5,720 nt of DNA, taken from assembly GCA_947475795.1 (NCBI GenBank), contig CANJOX010000228.1:1-5720 (forward strand), in the 5' to 3' direction. Source of the stretch: Gemmatimonadota bacterium (GTDB lineage: Bacteria; Gemmatimonadota; Gemmatimonadetes; Gemmatimonadales; Gemmatimonadaceae). The notes below the pieces were generated by a model. That model was not told where the DNA came from, did no database searches, and saw nothing but the letters and a program-made list of their open reading frames with translations. This document shows, one piece after another, positions 1 to 5,720 of this stretch. Position 1 is the first letter of the stretch. Every line of letters begins with the position of its first letter. The position numbers were made by a program, and so were the translations under genes.

Positions 1-487
1 AGTAGGGTTCGACCTTGAGCCCGTCCAGCAGGTAGCCGACGGTGCCGTAGGGACTCTCCACAGACGACAACATGAGCCGGCCGGCCATCCACACCGCGAC
101 GAACAGATTCAGCTTCACGGCCTTCTTGCCGTCCATCGCGACCATCACGATCTGGTTGGGCGGCGGCGGCGGCGTATGCACACACGCTCCGTAGTACGGA
201 ACGAGCAGGAACTCCGCGCCCTCTTCCTGGAAATCATCGAGGGGCACCACGAAGCCCGGAATGCGCACCAGCTTCCCCTCGAGCTTCTTGAGCGTGTCCG
301 TGGCCTTGCCGTTCGAGTAATCGAGACCGGCCAGCACACGCCAGTCGATATTCACCGCTTCCTCCGCCACCGCCGTCCCACGCGGTGGCACCACAGAAGC
401 GCCCCGCGGCGGGGTAGTAAACGCGGTGGTGGCGACGAGCAGCACGGCGAGGCCGGCGAGCGAACGGGCAGACGAGCGACGGGTCAT
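1..487 (-). CDS. Secreted DUF3299 domain protein (3' end cut by window edge)
   Basis: Reading down from the ATG at 487 the frame stays open for 162 codons to the window edge. The product begins with a basic stretch (MTRRSSARS) and a hydrophobic segment (about residues 10-24), which reads as a Sec signal peptide without a lipobox cysteine, so the protein is probably periplasmic. The mature part matches DUF3299: an opening IDW..LAGLDY (about 47-57), GKLVRIPGFVVPLDD (71-85), and the hallmark LLVPYYGACVHTPPPPPNQIV (94-114) with Cys102, His104 and a five-proline run. It ends GYLLDGLKVEPY, typical of the family's C-terminus, so only one or a few residues are probably missing. The biochemical role is unknown. 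The Cys/His pair could bind a metal, but that is inference. An AGGA Shine-Dalgarno sequence lies 7 nt before the ATG. It is divergent from ruvB. Confidence 0.88.
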   Translation of the reverse strand, partial: MTRRSSARSLAGLAVLLVATTAFTTPPRGASVVPPRGTAVAEEAVNIDWRVLAGLDYSNGKATDTLKKLEGKLVRIPGFVVPLDDFQEEGAEFLLVPYYGACVHTPPPPPNQIVMVAMDGKKAVKLNLFVAVWMAGRLMLSSVESPYGTVGYLLDGLKVEPY

Positions 488-493
488 GGCGGA

Positions 494-497
494 TCCT
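494..497 (-). promoter_or_regulatory. Shine-Dalgarno for the DUF3299 gene
   Basis: On the minus strand the sequence reads AGGATCCGCC-ATG. This places an AGGA core 7 nt before the start at 487 and supports that start. The contrast matters because ruvB and tgt in this window lack such a sequence. Confidence 0.55.
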
Positions 498-550
498 GGC
501 GGCAGGACGGACGGGAGCCCGCGCGACGGTGCCGCGGGTCACTCTGTTGA

Positions 551-556
551 AATCTA
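551..556 (-). promoter_or_regulatory. Possible -10 box for the DUF3299 gene
   Basis: On the minus strand the hexamer TAGATT, in the context GTAGATTTC, fits the TANNNT form of a housekeeping -10 element. It resembles the boxes before ruvB (GTATATTCA) and tgt (GTAGATTCC). It would give a leader of roughly 55-60 nt ahead of the ATG at 487. No good -35 hexamer is visible 16-18 nt upstream, so the call rests on one hexamer and its similarity to the other two. Confidence 0.3.
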
Positions 557-628
557 CGCAGTCTGCGGGGGAACGCTGTAGTGCCCCACTCTACCCCAGT
601 CTGGCCGTCCGGTGCCCCGTTGCTACGG

Positions 629-634
629 TATATT
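629..634 (+). promoter_or_regulatory. Probable -10 box of a leaderless ruvB promoter
   Basis: TATATT lies 7 nt before the ruvB ATG at 642 in an otherwise GC-rich context. Transcription starting about 7 nt downstream of the box would begin at or within a base or two of the ATG. No purine-rich Shine-Dalgarno sequence lies between about 620 and 641, which agrees with a leaderless message. No consensus -35 element is visible. Confidence 0.45.
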
Positions 635-641
635 CAGACAT

Positions 642-1670
642 ATGAGCCGCGCCGAGATCACCACGCCCGAAGCGCTCGCCGACGAGAGTGTCGTCGAGCT
701 GTCGCTGCGCCCCCAACGTCTGGCCGAGTTCATCGGGCAGCAGAAGGTGAAGGACAGCCTGGGGATCGCCATCGCGGCGGCCCGGGCGCGGAAGGAGCCG
801 CTGGACCACACGCTCTTTTTCGGCCCGCCGGGGCTCGGGAAAACCACGCTCGCCGACCTGATGGCACGCGAGCTGGGGGTGAATCTCACCACCACCTCCG
901 GCCCGGCGCTGGAAAAGCCCGGTGATCTCGTGGGCCCCCTCACCAACCTGCGGGAGGGCGACGTGCTGTTCATCGACGAAATCCACCGCATGCGCCCGAT
1001 CATCGAGGAGTTCCTCTACCCGGCCATGGAGGACTACCGGATCGACATCCGTCTCTCCGAGGGGCCCAAGGCGCAGACGGTCACGATGAACATCGAAAAG
1101 TTCACCCTCGTGGGCGCCACGACGCGTCTCGGCATGCTCACGTCGCCGCTCCGCGCGCGCTTCGGCATCGTGCAGCAGCTCGGGTTCTATCCGGTCGAGG
1201 AACTCGACGTGATCGTGCGGCGGACCGGTGAAGTGCTCAAGGTCGAGATGGACGCCGGCGGCGCACACGAGATCGCGAAGCGCTCCCGCGGGACACCGCG
1301 CGTGGCCAACCGGCTGCTGCGCCGCGTGCGGGACTACGCGCAGGTGTGCGCCGACGGGCGCATCACCGTCGAGGTGGCGCAAGCCGCGCTCGAGTTGAAC
1401 AACGTGGACCACTTCGGCCTCGACGACATGGACGCCCGTCTGCTCAAGGCGATCATCGAGAAGTTCGACGGGGGACCGGTTGGACTCGGCACGATTGCGG
1501 CCGCCATCGGTGAGGACGCGGGGACGATTGAAGAGGTGTACGAGCCGTTTCTGGTACAGCACGGGTTCCTGCAGCGCACACCGCGCGGCCGCATCGCCAC
1601 GGCGCACGCGTATCGCCACCTCGGGTACGTGCCGCCGGCCGGAGCCTTCGGGCAACCCACGCTGTTCTAG
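642..1670 (+). CDS. ruvB: Holliday junction branch migration ATPase RuvB
   Basis: This is the 342-aa cytoplasmic AAA+ motor that, with RuvA, drives branch migration of Holliday junctions in recombinational repair. Motifs appear in order: the N-terminal [13 protein letters not shown] (21-33), Walker [10 protein letters not shown] (61-69), Walker [10 protein letters not shown] (108-116), [11 protein letters not shown] (126-136), sensor 1 LVGATTR (156-162), the arginine-finger region [10 protein letters not shown] (168-177), sensor 2 [18 protein letters not shown] (216-233), and the C-terminal winged helix [26 protein letters not shown] (277-302). The length is normal. SPLRARF replaces the usual SPLRDRF, so one Asp is Ala. 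The frame is open from a GTG at 612, but the ATG at 642 gives the family's usual N-terminus and follows a -10-like box. No ruvA or ruvC is present in the window. Confidence 0.98.
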   Translation: MSRAEITTPEALADESVVELSLRPQRLAEFIGQQKVKDSLGIAIAAARARKEPLDHTLFFGPPGLGKTTLADLMARELGVNLTTTSGPALEKPGDLVGPLTNLREGDVLFIDEIHRMRPIIEEFLYPAMEDYRIDIRLSEGPKAQTVTMNIEKFTLVGATTRLGMLTSPLRARFGIVQQLGFYPVEELDVIVRRTGEVLKVEMDAGGAHEIAKRSRGTPRVANRLLRRVRDYAQVCADGRITVEVAQAALELNNVDHFGLDDMDARLLKAIIEKFDGGPVGLGTIAAAIGEDAGTIEEVYEPFLVQHGFLQRTPRGRIATAHAYRHLGYVPPAGAFGQPTLF

Positions 1671-1673
1671 CCA

Positions 1674-3911
1674 ATGACACGATGTCCCCGGGCCGTGCGG
1701 GTGCGTCGTTGGATCGCCCTGGCGCTGCTCGTCCCGGCAGCGGGGCGCGCACAGGAGCGGGCGGCTCCAAGCGTTGCGCAGGCCGCCGATGCGGTCGCGG
1801 CAGCCGGTGACACGGCGCGCGCGCTGGCGATGCTCGACGCCGCCGTGCGCCGTGACCAGCGTGACGCCGCGGCGTGGCACCAACTCGGACTGCTGCAGTG
1901 GAATCAGGCGCGCAGTGCCCGCCGTGCGGCGTTCATCAAGGACCAGAAGAAGATCCGCCTGCTATCGGCGGCCGATAGCGCGCTGCGCCTCGCGACCCAG
2001 CTCGCGCCCGACAGCGCCCGCTTCTGGCTGAGCCTGAGCCGTTTCAACGTGCAGTCGGGCGTGTCCACCATGCGCTTCGCCTCCGGAGGACAGGCCCGCG
2101 CCGCCCTGGGCGCCGCCACGAGAGCCGGCGACCGGCTGCAGATCGCGGATGCCGCCGACATGAGCGGCATGGCGTCGTGGCGCCTGTACGAATCGTCGGC
2201 CAACCGCGCCATCAGCGGCAGCCTGCAGAAGGTGCAGCTCTCCAGCGCCAACAACTGGAATCGGAAGAACGGCCGCGATTACATCAACAGCATCGCGCAA
2301 AAAATCGAGCCGCCGACCGGCGGGGCCGACCATGCGGCGGCGCTGGCCTACTTCGAGCAAGCGGTCGGTGCCGACTCCACGAATCTGCGCTACAGCCGCC
2401 ACCTGTTCATGGCCTATGCCGAGCGGGGTCGGTGGCGCGATCTCACCACGGTGGCCGAGCGGCGCACCCGCCAGTTTCCGCTCGACTATCAGGCCCAGCT
2501 CGCGCTGGGGCTGGGTCGTCATCGCCTCGCGGACGACCAAGGGGCCACGGTCGCGTTCGATAGCGCCTTCGCGCTCATGGACGACGACGAAGCGCAGCGC
2601 GTCCGGAGTCTGTCCCGCATTCTGCGTCCTCGCCCCGACAAGGCCCTCGCGGGGCAAATCGGCGATGCCCGTGGCTTCGCGGCGTTGCCAGCCGCCGAGC
2701 GTCGGGGACTCGAGGCGATGTTCTGGATGATGAGTGATCCGCTCGCGCTCACGCAGGAGAACGAATTTCGTCTGGAGTTCCTCGCCCGCGTCACCTTCGC
2801 GGATTTCCGCTGGACCAATGAGGAGTATCAGCTGCGCGGCGCCGACTCCGATCGCGGTGACATTTACGTGCGCTATGGACCGCCCGACCTCGAGCTCACG
2901 CTCTCGGGCAGCGCCTCCGACGACCGGACGCGGCTCGACGGCGGCCAGACGCAAGTATGGGGGTACGACACGGGGCTCGTCTTCTTCTTCGACAACCCGC
3001 CCGGCTTCGGCATGGCGCGCATCGCGTTCGCCGACCGTGACAACGTGGACAAGATCCGCGATGCGGTCCCCGTATCGTTCGCCAACGTGGCGGTCACGCG
3101 GCTGCTCGACACCATTCCCATCCGCATCGCGCGGTTCCGCGCCGGCGCGGACTCGAGCGATGCGGTCATCGCGGCGCGCGTACCCGTGGACTCGCTGGTT
3201 CGGTCGGTGGCGATGGACCGGGTGCCGGTCGACATCGACCTGCGGATCTTCGACCGGTTCGTGCAGGTGCGCGGTGTGGAGTCCGACCAGATCGCGGTCG
3301 CCCGCGACAGCGCGGCGGCACCGGCCGAGCGCGTCTGGACGCGGCGCCTCGGCCCCGGCATCAACGTGGTGCGCGTAGAGGCACGACAGGCGGACAGCCG
3401 GCGCGGCGCGCGCGCCATGACGCGGCTCGAGCCCGTGGGCGGCGCCGGGTTCGGCATGAGCGATGTGCTGCTGGGCGACAAACCCGGGCTGCGCAGCGGT
3501 GTCACGCTCCCCGCGCGATGGCGCGACATCGAGATCACCCCGAACGCGGGCCGCTTCGCACGGGGCTCGGTGGTGGGGCTGCTCTGGGAGATGTACGACC
3601 TGCGGCCAAAGGATGGGGCCAGCGCCTATCGCGTGGCCATGACGGTCGAGCGTACGGACCGCTCCGGCGCGGCGGGCGTGGCTTTCCGCGTGCTCGACAA
3701 TCTGGGGCGCGCGATCGGACGCGCTCAGGGTTCGCGCGACCGCTTCACGATCGCCTTCGACCGGCAGGTGGCTTCGCGGCCGGAGCTCGTGGAGTATCTC
3801 TCGCTGGACATGACGCAGGCGGCGGCGGGGAGCTACCGGCTGCGGGTCGAGGTCACCGACCTCGCCACTCGGCAGAAAACGGCGCGCGACACCGAATTCC
3901 GCATGTACTGA
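1674..3911 (+). CDS. Exported GWxTD-domain protein with N-terminal TPR-like helices
   Basis: This 745-aa protein has a basic N-terminus, a hydrophobic core (IALALLVPAA) and a GRA|Q cleavage site after residue 26, so it is probably exported. Residues about 36-83 and 216-310 look like TPR-type helical hairpins (for example AALAYFEQAVGADSTNLRYSRHLFMAYAERGRW). A GWxTD domain starts near residue 350 (FWMMSDPLALTQENEFRLEF), continues through GADSDRGDIYVRYGPPD (389-405) and reaches QVWGYDTGLVFFFDNPPGFG near residue 428. The C-terminal third is predicted beta-rich and ends YRLRVEVTDLATRQ. The GWxTD family has no settled function and occurs in Bacteroidota, Gemmatimonadota and related phyla. The signature is degenerate here: Trp is Ala and Thr is Ser. 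The ATG follows the ruvB stop by 3 nt with no Shine-Dalgarno sequence, suggesting co-transcription and translational coupling. Confidence 0.85.
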   Translation: MTRCPRAVRVRRWIALALLVPAAGRAQERAAPSVAQAADAVAAAGDTARALAMLDAAVRRDQRDAAAWHQLGLLQWNQARSARRAAFIKDQKKIRLLSAADSALRLATQLAPDSARFWLSLSRFNVQSGVSTMRFASGGQARAALGAATRAGDRLQIADAADMSGMASWRLYESSANRAISGSLQKVQLSSANNWNRKNGRDYINSIAQKIEPPTGGADHAAALAYFEQAVGADSTNLRYSRHLFMAYAERGRWRDLTTVAERRTRQFPLDYQAQLALGLGRHRLADDQGATVAFDSAFALMDDDEAQRVRSLSRILRPRPDKALAGQIGDARGFAALPAAERRGLEAMFWMMSDPLALTQENEFRLEFLARVTFADFRWTNEEYQLRGADSDRGDIYVRYGPPDLELTLSGSASDDRTRLDGGQTQVWGYDTGLVFFFDNPPGFGMARIAFADRDNVDKIRDAVPVSFANVAVTRLLDTIPIRIARFRAGADSSDAVIAARVPVDSLVRSVAMDRVPVDIDLRIFDRFVQVRGVESDQIAVARDSAAAPAERVWTRRLGPGINVVRVEARQADSRRGARAMTRLEPVGGAGFGMSDVLLGDKPGLRSGVTLPARWRDIEITPNAGRFARGSVVGLLWEMYDLRPKDGASAYRVAMTVERTDRSGAAGVAFRVLDNLGRAIGRAQGSRDRFTIAFDRQVASRPELVEYLSLDMTQAAAGSYRLRVEVTDLATRQKTARDTEFRMY

Positions 3912-3927
3912 GGGACGAATACGGGCC

Positions 3928-3947
3928 GAGCTGTTGCATTGCAGCTC
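3928..3947 (+). terminator. Small hairpin between the GWxTD gene and queA (weak terminator or leader stem)
   Basis: GAGCTG (3928-3933) and CAGCTC (3942-3947) form a perfect 6-bp stem, extendable by a T-G wobble pair (3934 with 3941) to leave a 6-nt loop. It begins 17 nt after the GWxTD stop and ends 26 nt before queA. The following bases (CCATTGAGTTGTCTTTCC) are only mildly T-rich, so a full intrinsic terminator is doubtful. It could be an attenuating or mRNA-stabilising stem, or chance. Confidence 0.3.
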
Positions 3948-3973
3948 CCATTGAGTTGTCTTTCCCGTCCGTC

Positions 3974-5044
3974 ATGACCGTATTGCCCGACTCCGTGGAC
4001 GCGGTCCCCCGCAAGGGAAGCCGTACGTCCGACTACGACTACGAGCTCCCCGAGGAGCGCATCGCGCAGCGTCCCGTTGAGCCGCGCGACGCGAGCCGTC
4101 TGCTCGTGGTCGACCGGGGGCGTGACACCATCGCGCATCGCACGTTTCGCGACCTCGCGGAGCTCATCCCCGCCGGCGATGCGATCGTGGTGAACACCAC
4201 GAAGGTGTTCCGGGCTCGGCTGCTCGGGCATCGCGAGAGTGGCGGGCCCGCGGAGATTCTGCTGCTGCGGCCAGCGGGCGACGGGTGCTACGAGGCGATG
4301 ATCCATCCCGGAGGCAAGCTGCGGCCCGGGCGCATCGTGACCATCGCGCCGGACTTCCGGGTGGAAATCGTCGACACCACGCCGCGGCGCACGCGCATCG
4401 TACGCCTGCTCACCAGCGGCGATCCCGACGCGATGATCGAGCAGCACGGGCACGTACCGCTCCCGCCCTACATCGAGCGTGCCGACGAATCCGGGGACGC
4501 GGCGCGGTATCAAACCGTGTACGCCGAAACCAAGGGCTCCGTCGCGGCCCCCACGGCGGGGCTGCACTTCACCCCCGACCTACTCGCCACGCTGCGCACA
4601 CGTGGCGTCGAGACCGCCAGCGTCGTGTTGCACGTGGGCGCCGGCACCTTCCGCCCGGTCAGCGACGACGATCCAGCGCAGCATGTGATGCACGAAGAGT
4701 GGTGTGAGGTCACCGCCCAGACGGCGGCGCAGCTCAACGCCGTGCGCGCACGCGGCAACCATGTCTGGGCCGTGGGTACGACCAGCGTGCGCACGCTCGA
4801 AACGGCCGCCGACCCGCACGGGGTGATTCAGCCGTTCCAGGGCGACACCAGCATCTTCCTGCGTCCGCCGGCGGCCCTGCGTGGCATTGATCGCCTCGTC
4901 ACGAACTTCCACCTGCCGAAGTCCACGCTCATCATGCTCGTCGCCGCCTTTGCGGGGTACGACCGCACCATGCAGGCGTACCGGACGGCCGTGGCCGAAA
5001 ACTACCGGTTCTATTCGTACGGCGACGCGATGTGCATTCTGTGA
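3974..5044 (+). CDS. queA: S-adenosylmethionine:tRNA ribosyltransferase-isomerase QueA
   Basis: QueA moves the ribosyl moiety of SAM onto preQ1 at tRNA position 34 to form epoxyqueuosine, the step after Tgt in queuosine synthesis. The 356-aa product shows the family blocks in order: DYDYELPEERIAQRP (20-34), SRLLVVDR (41-48), IVVNTTKVFRARL (71-83), GHVPLPPYI (159-167), RYQTVYAETKGSVAAPTAGLHF (178-199), VVLHVGAGTFRPV (217-229), VGTTSVRTLE (267-276), LVTNFHLPKSTLIMLVAAFAG (308-328) and RFYSYGDAM (345-353). The segment before TNFHLP reads FLRPPAALRGIDRL, where many homologues have a PGY-F motif. The N-terminus is about 18 residues longer than the usual start. TTG 3983 or GTG 3995 are alternatives, but no site has a Shine-Dalgarno sequence, so the start is less certain than the identity. 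Confidence 0.97.
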   Translation: MTVLPDSVDAVPRKGSRTSDYDYELPEERIAQRPVEPRDASRLLVVDRGRDTIAHRTFRDLAELIPAGDAIVVNTTKVFRARLLGHRESGGPAEILLLRPAGDGCYEAMIHPGGKLRPGRIVTIAPDFRVEIVDTTPRRTRIVRLLTSGDPDAMIEQHGHVPLPPYIERADESGDAARYQTVYAETKGSVAAPTAGLHFTPDLLATLRTRGVETASVVLHVGAGTFRPVSDDDPAQHVMHEEWCEVTAQTAAQLNAVRARGNHVWAVGTTSVRTLETAADPHGVIQPFQGDTSIFLRPPAALRGIDRLVTNFHLPKSTLIMLVAAFAGYDRTMQAYRTAVAENYRFYSYGDAMCIL

Positions 5045-5070
5045 CGGTGGTGCTTCGTTCCGTCGATCGC

Positions 5071-5162
5071 TGGTGAGTTCCGAGTGGTGAGTTCACGTCT
5101 CGAGTTCTGGGTTGTTCAACGCGCAACTCCGAACTTCAACTCGCAACCCGAAACGCACGTGA
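5071..5162. repeat. Inverted, periodic GAGTT/AACTC intergenic repeat
   Basis: TGGTGAGTTC occurs twice (5071-5080 and 5085-5094). GAGTT recurs at 5075, 5089 and 5102, and its complement AACTC at 5125 and 5138, mostly at 13-14 nt spacing. The two halves can fold: TCACGT (5093-5098) pairs with ACGTGA (5157-5162), and GTTCTGGGTTG (5104-5114) pairs with CAACCCGAAAC (5144-5154) with one mismatch and one G-T wobble. No T-tract follows, so it is not a standard intrinsic terminator. It fills most of the 137-bp queA-tgt gap and may be one copy of a dispersed intergenic repeat. Confidence 0.6.
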
Positions 5163-5169
5163 GAGCCAG

Positions 5170-5175
5170 TAGATT
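5170..5175 (+). promoter_or_regulatory. Probable -10 box of a leaderless tgt promoter
   Basis: TAGATT lies 6 nt before the GTG start at 5182, almost the same geometry as TATATT before ruvB. Its first three bases are also an in-frame TAG stop relative to tgt, so translation cannot start further upstream. Fewer than ten bases remain between that stop and the GTG, and they contain no Shine-Dalgarno sequence. No consensus -35 is visible, and the upstream arm of the repeat element lies immediately before it. Confidence 0.45.
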
Positions 5176-5181
5176 CCCCAC

Positions 5182-5720
5182 GTGACTTTTTCCTTCAAAC
5201 TCGACGCCACCGACGGCCACGCCCGGGCCGGCGAATTCACGACGCCGCACGGCGTGATGAACACGCCGCAGTTCATGCCGGTGGGCACGCTGGCGTCGGT
5301 CAAGTCGCTCGATCCTGAAGATCTGCAGCGGCTCGGCGCCACCATGATCCTGGCCAACGCGTATCATCTGCGCCTGCGGCCCGGCGATGACATGATCCGC
5401 ACCATGGGCGGCCTGCATCGCTTCATGCACTGGGACGGCCCGATCCTCACCGACTCCGGTGGCTTTCAGGTGTTCTCGCTGGAAGGGCTGCGCACGATCA
5501 ACGAACAGGGCGTGGAGTTCCGCAGCCACCTCGATGGGTCACGGCAGCAGTTCACCCCCGAATCCGTCATGCGGATCGAGCGCAATCTGGGTGCCGACGT
5601 GATCATGCAGTTCGACCACGTGGTCCCCGGGCAGACCGAGGCCGGTCTGGCGCGGGAAGCCATGGAGCGCAGCATCCGGTGGCTGGAACGCTGCCGGGTG
5701 GAGTTCGAGCGGCTACAGCG
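5182..5720 (+). CDS. tgt: tRNA-guanine transglycosylase Tgt (3' end cut by window edge)
   Basis: Tgt exchanges guanine-34 for preQ1 in tRNAs with GUN anticodons (Asp, Asn, His, Tyr), the step before QueA. The window holds 179 codons, about half of the usual 370-380. The N-terminus FKLDATDGHARAGEFTTPHGVMNTPQFMPVGT (about 5-36) is typical. ILANAYHLRLRPG (56-68) and GPILTDSGGFQVFSL (86-100) follow, with the base-binding Asp91 of DSGGFQV. The next block reads GADVIMQFDHVVPGQ (137-151): Asp145 is kept, but the Glu-Cys that usually follows is His-Val. The GTG start is forced by an in-frame TAG at 5170-5172. The gene lies downstream of queA on the same strand but probably has its own promoter. In many bacteria yajC and secDF come next, which cannot be seen here. 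Confidence 0.96.
   Translation, partial: MTFSFKLDATDGHARAGEFTTPHGVMNTPQFMPVGTLASVKSLDPEDLQRLGATMILANAYHLRLRPGDDMIRTMGGLHRFMHWDGPILTDSGGFQVFSLEGLRTINEQGVEFRSHLDGSRQQFTPESVMRIERNLGADVIMQFDHVVPGQTEAGLAREAMERSIRWLERCRVEFERLQ

Noticed and set aside
161..174. GGC/CCG triplet run as a possible microsatellite
   Set aside because: It encodes the conserved poly-proline run of the DUF3299 hallmark motif, so family constraint explains it.
234..542. Minus-strand frame starting at 542 that overlaps the DUF3299 gene
   Set aside because: Its product is Arg/Gly-rich with no family resemblance. The frame starting at 487 gives a signal peptide and clear DUF3299 blocks.
176..550. Plus-strand 124-codon frame at the left end
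   Set aside because: It is antisense to the DUF3299 gene, low in complexity at its end, and has no plausible ribosome binding site or domain.
544..561. Possible LexA/SOS operator CTG...CAG upstream of ruvB
   Set aside because: The half sites are 12 nt apart instead of the 10 of the E. coli-type box, and the centre is not AT-alternating. No Bacillus-type GAAC-N4-GTTC site is present either.
580..590. Short palindrome AGTG-CCC-CACT before ruvB
   Set aside because: A 4-bp stem with a 3-nt loop is expected by chance in GC-rich DNA and has no other support.
591..1883. Open 430-codon frame on the minus strand opposite ruvB
   Set aside because: It is antisense to an unmistakable ruvB, has Arg/His-rich low-complexity composition with no recognisable domain, and is expected in GC-rich DNA where stops are rare.
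1962..2954. Open 330-codon frame on the minus strand opposite the GWxTD gene
   Set aside because: It is the shadow of a coherent plus-strand protein with signal peptide and family motifs. Its own product has no recognisable motif.
3518..3973. Upstream in-frame extension of queA into the GWxTD gene
   Set aside because: The extension overlaps the end of the GWxTD coding region in another frame and has Gly/Arg-rich out-of-frame composition. QueA homology begins only after the ATG at 3974.

Overview
The window is about two-thirds G+C by eye. It is a stretch of bacterial chromosome that most resembles Gemmatimonadota. That assignment is an inference from three things: high GC, a secreted GWxTD-domain protein with N-terminal TPR-like helices, and a secreted DUF3299 protein beside RuvB. 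I see no RNA gene, insertion sequence, CRISPR array, attachment site or sign of recent transfer.

Layout. At the left edge, on the minus strand, is a secreted DUF3299 protein (487 down to 1) whose last residue or residues lie outside the window. A 154-bp divergent intergenic region (488-641) follows. All remaining genes are on the plus strand: ruvB (642-1670, Holliday-junction motor), a 745-aa exported GWxTD-domain protein (1674-3911), queA (3974-5044) and the first half of tgt (from 5182). Only 3 nt separate ruvB from the GWxTD gene, so they are probably co-transcribed. A 62-bp gap with a small hairpin precedes queA. A 137-bp gap with a GAGTT/AACTC repeat element precedes tgt.

How the genes fit together. 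QueA and Tgt are two steps of queuosine tRNA modification: Tgt inserts preQ1 at position 34 of GUN-anticodon tRNAs, and QueA then adds the cyclopentene-forming moiety from SAM. The order ruvB-queA-tgt is old and widespread (for example ruvA-ruvB-queA-tgt in Bacillus), so the GWxTD gene looks like a lineage-specific insertion into that cluster.

The most interesting signals are modest. ruvB and tgt each have a TANNNT -10-like box 6-7 nt before the start codon and no Shine-Dalgarno sequence, which suggests leaderless transcripts. Tgt has FDHVV where most bacterial enzymes have FDEC. The GWxTD signature is degenerate (GADSD). An inverted, roughly 13-nt-periodic repeat lies between queA and tgt. 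I found no convincing evidence of a new multi-gene system.
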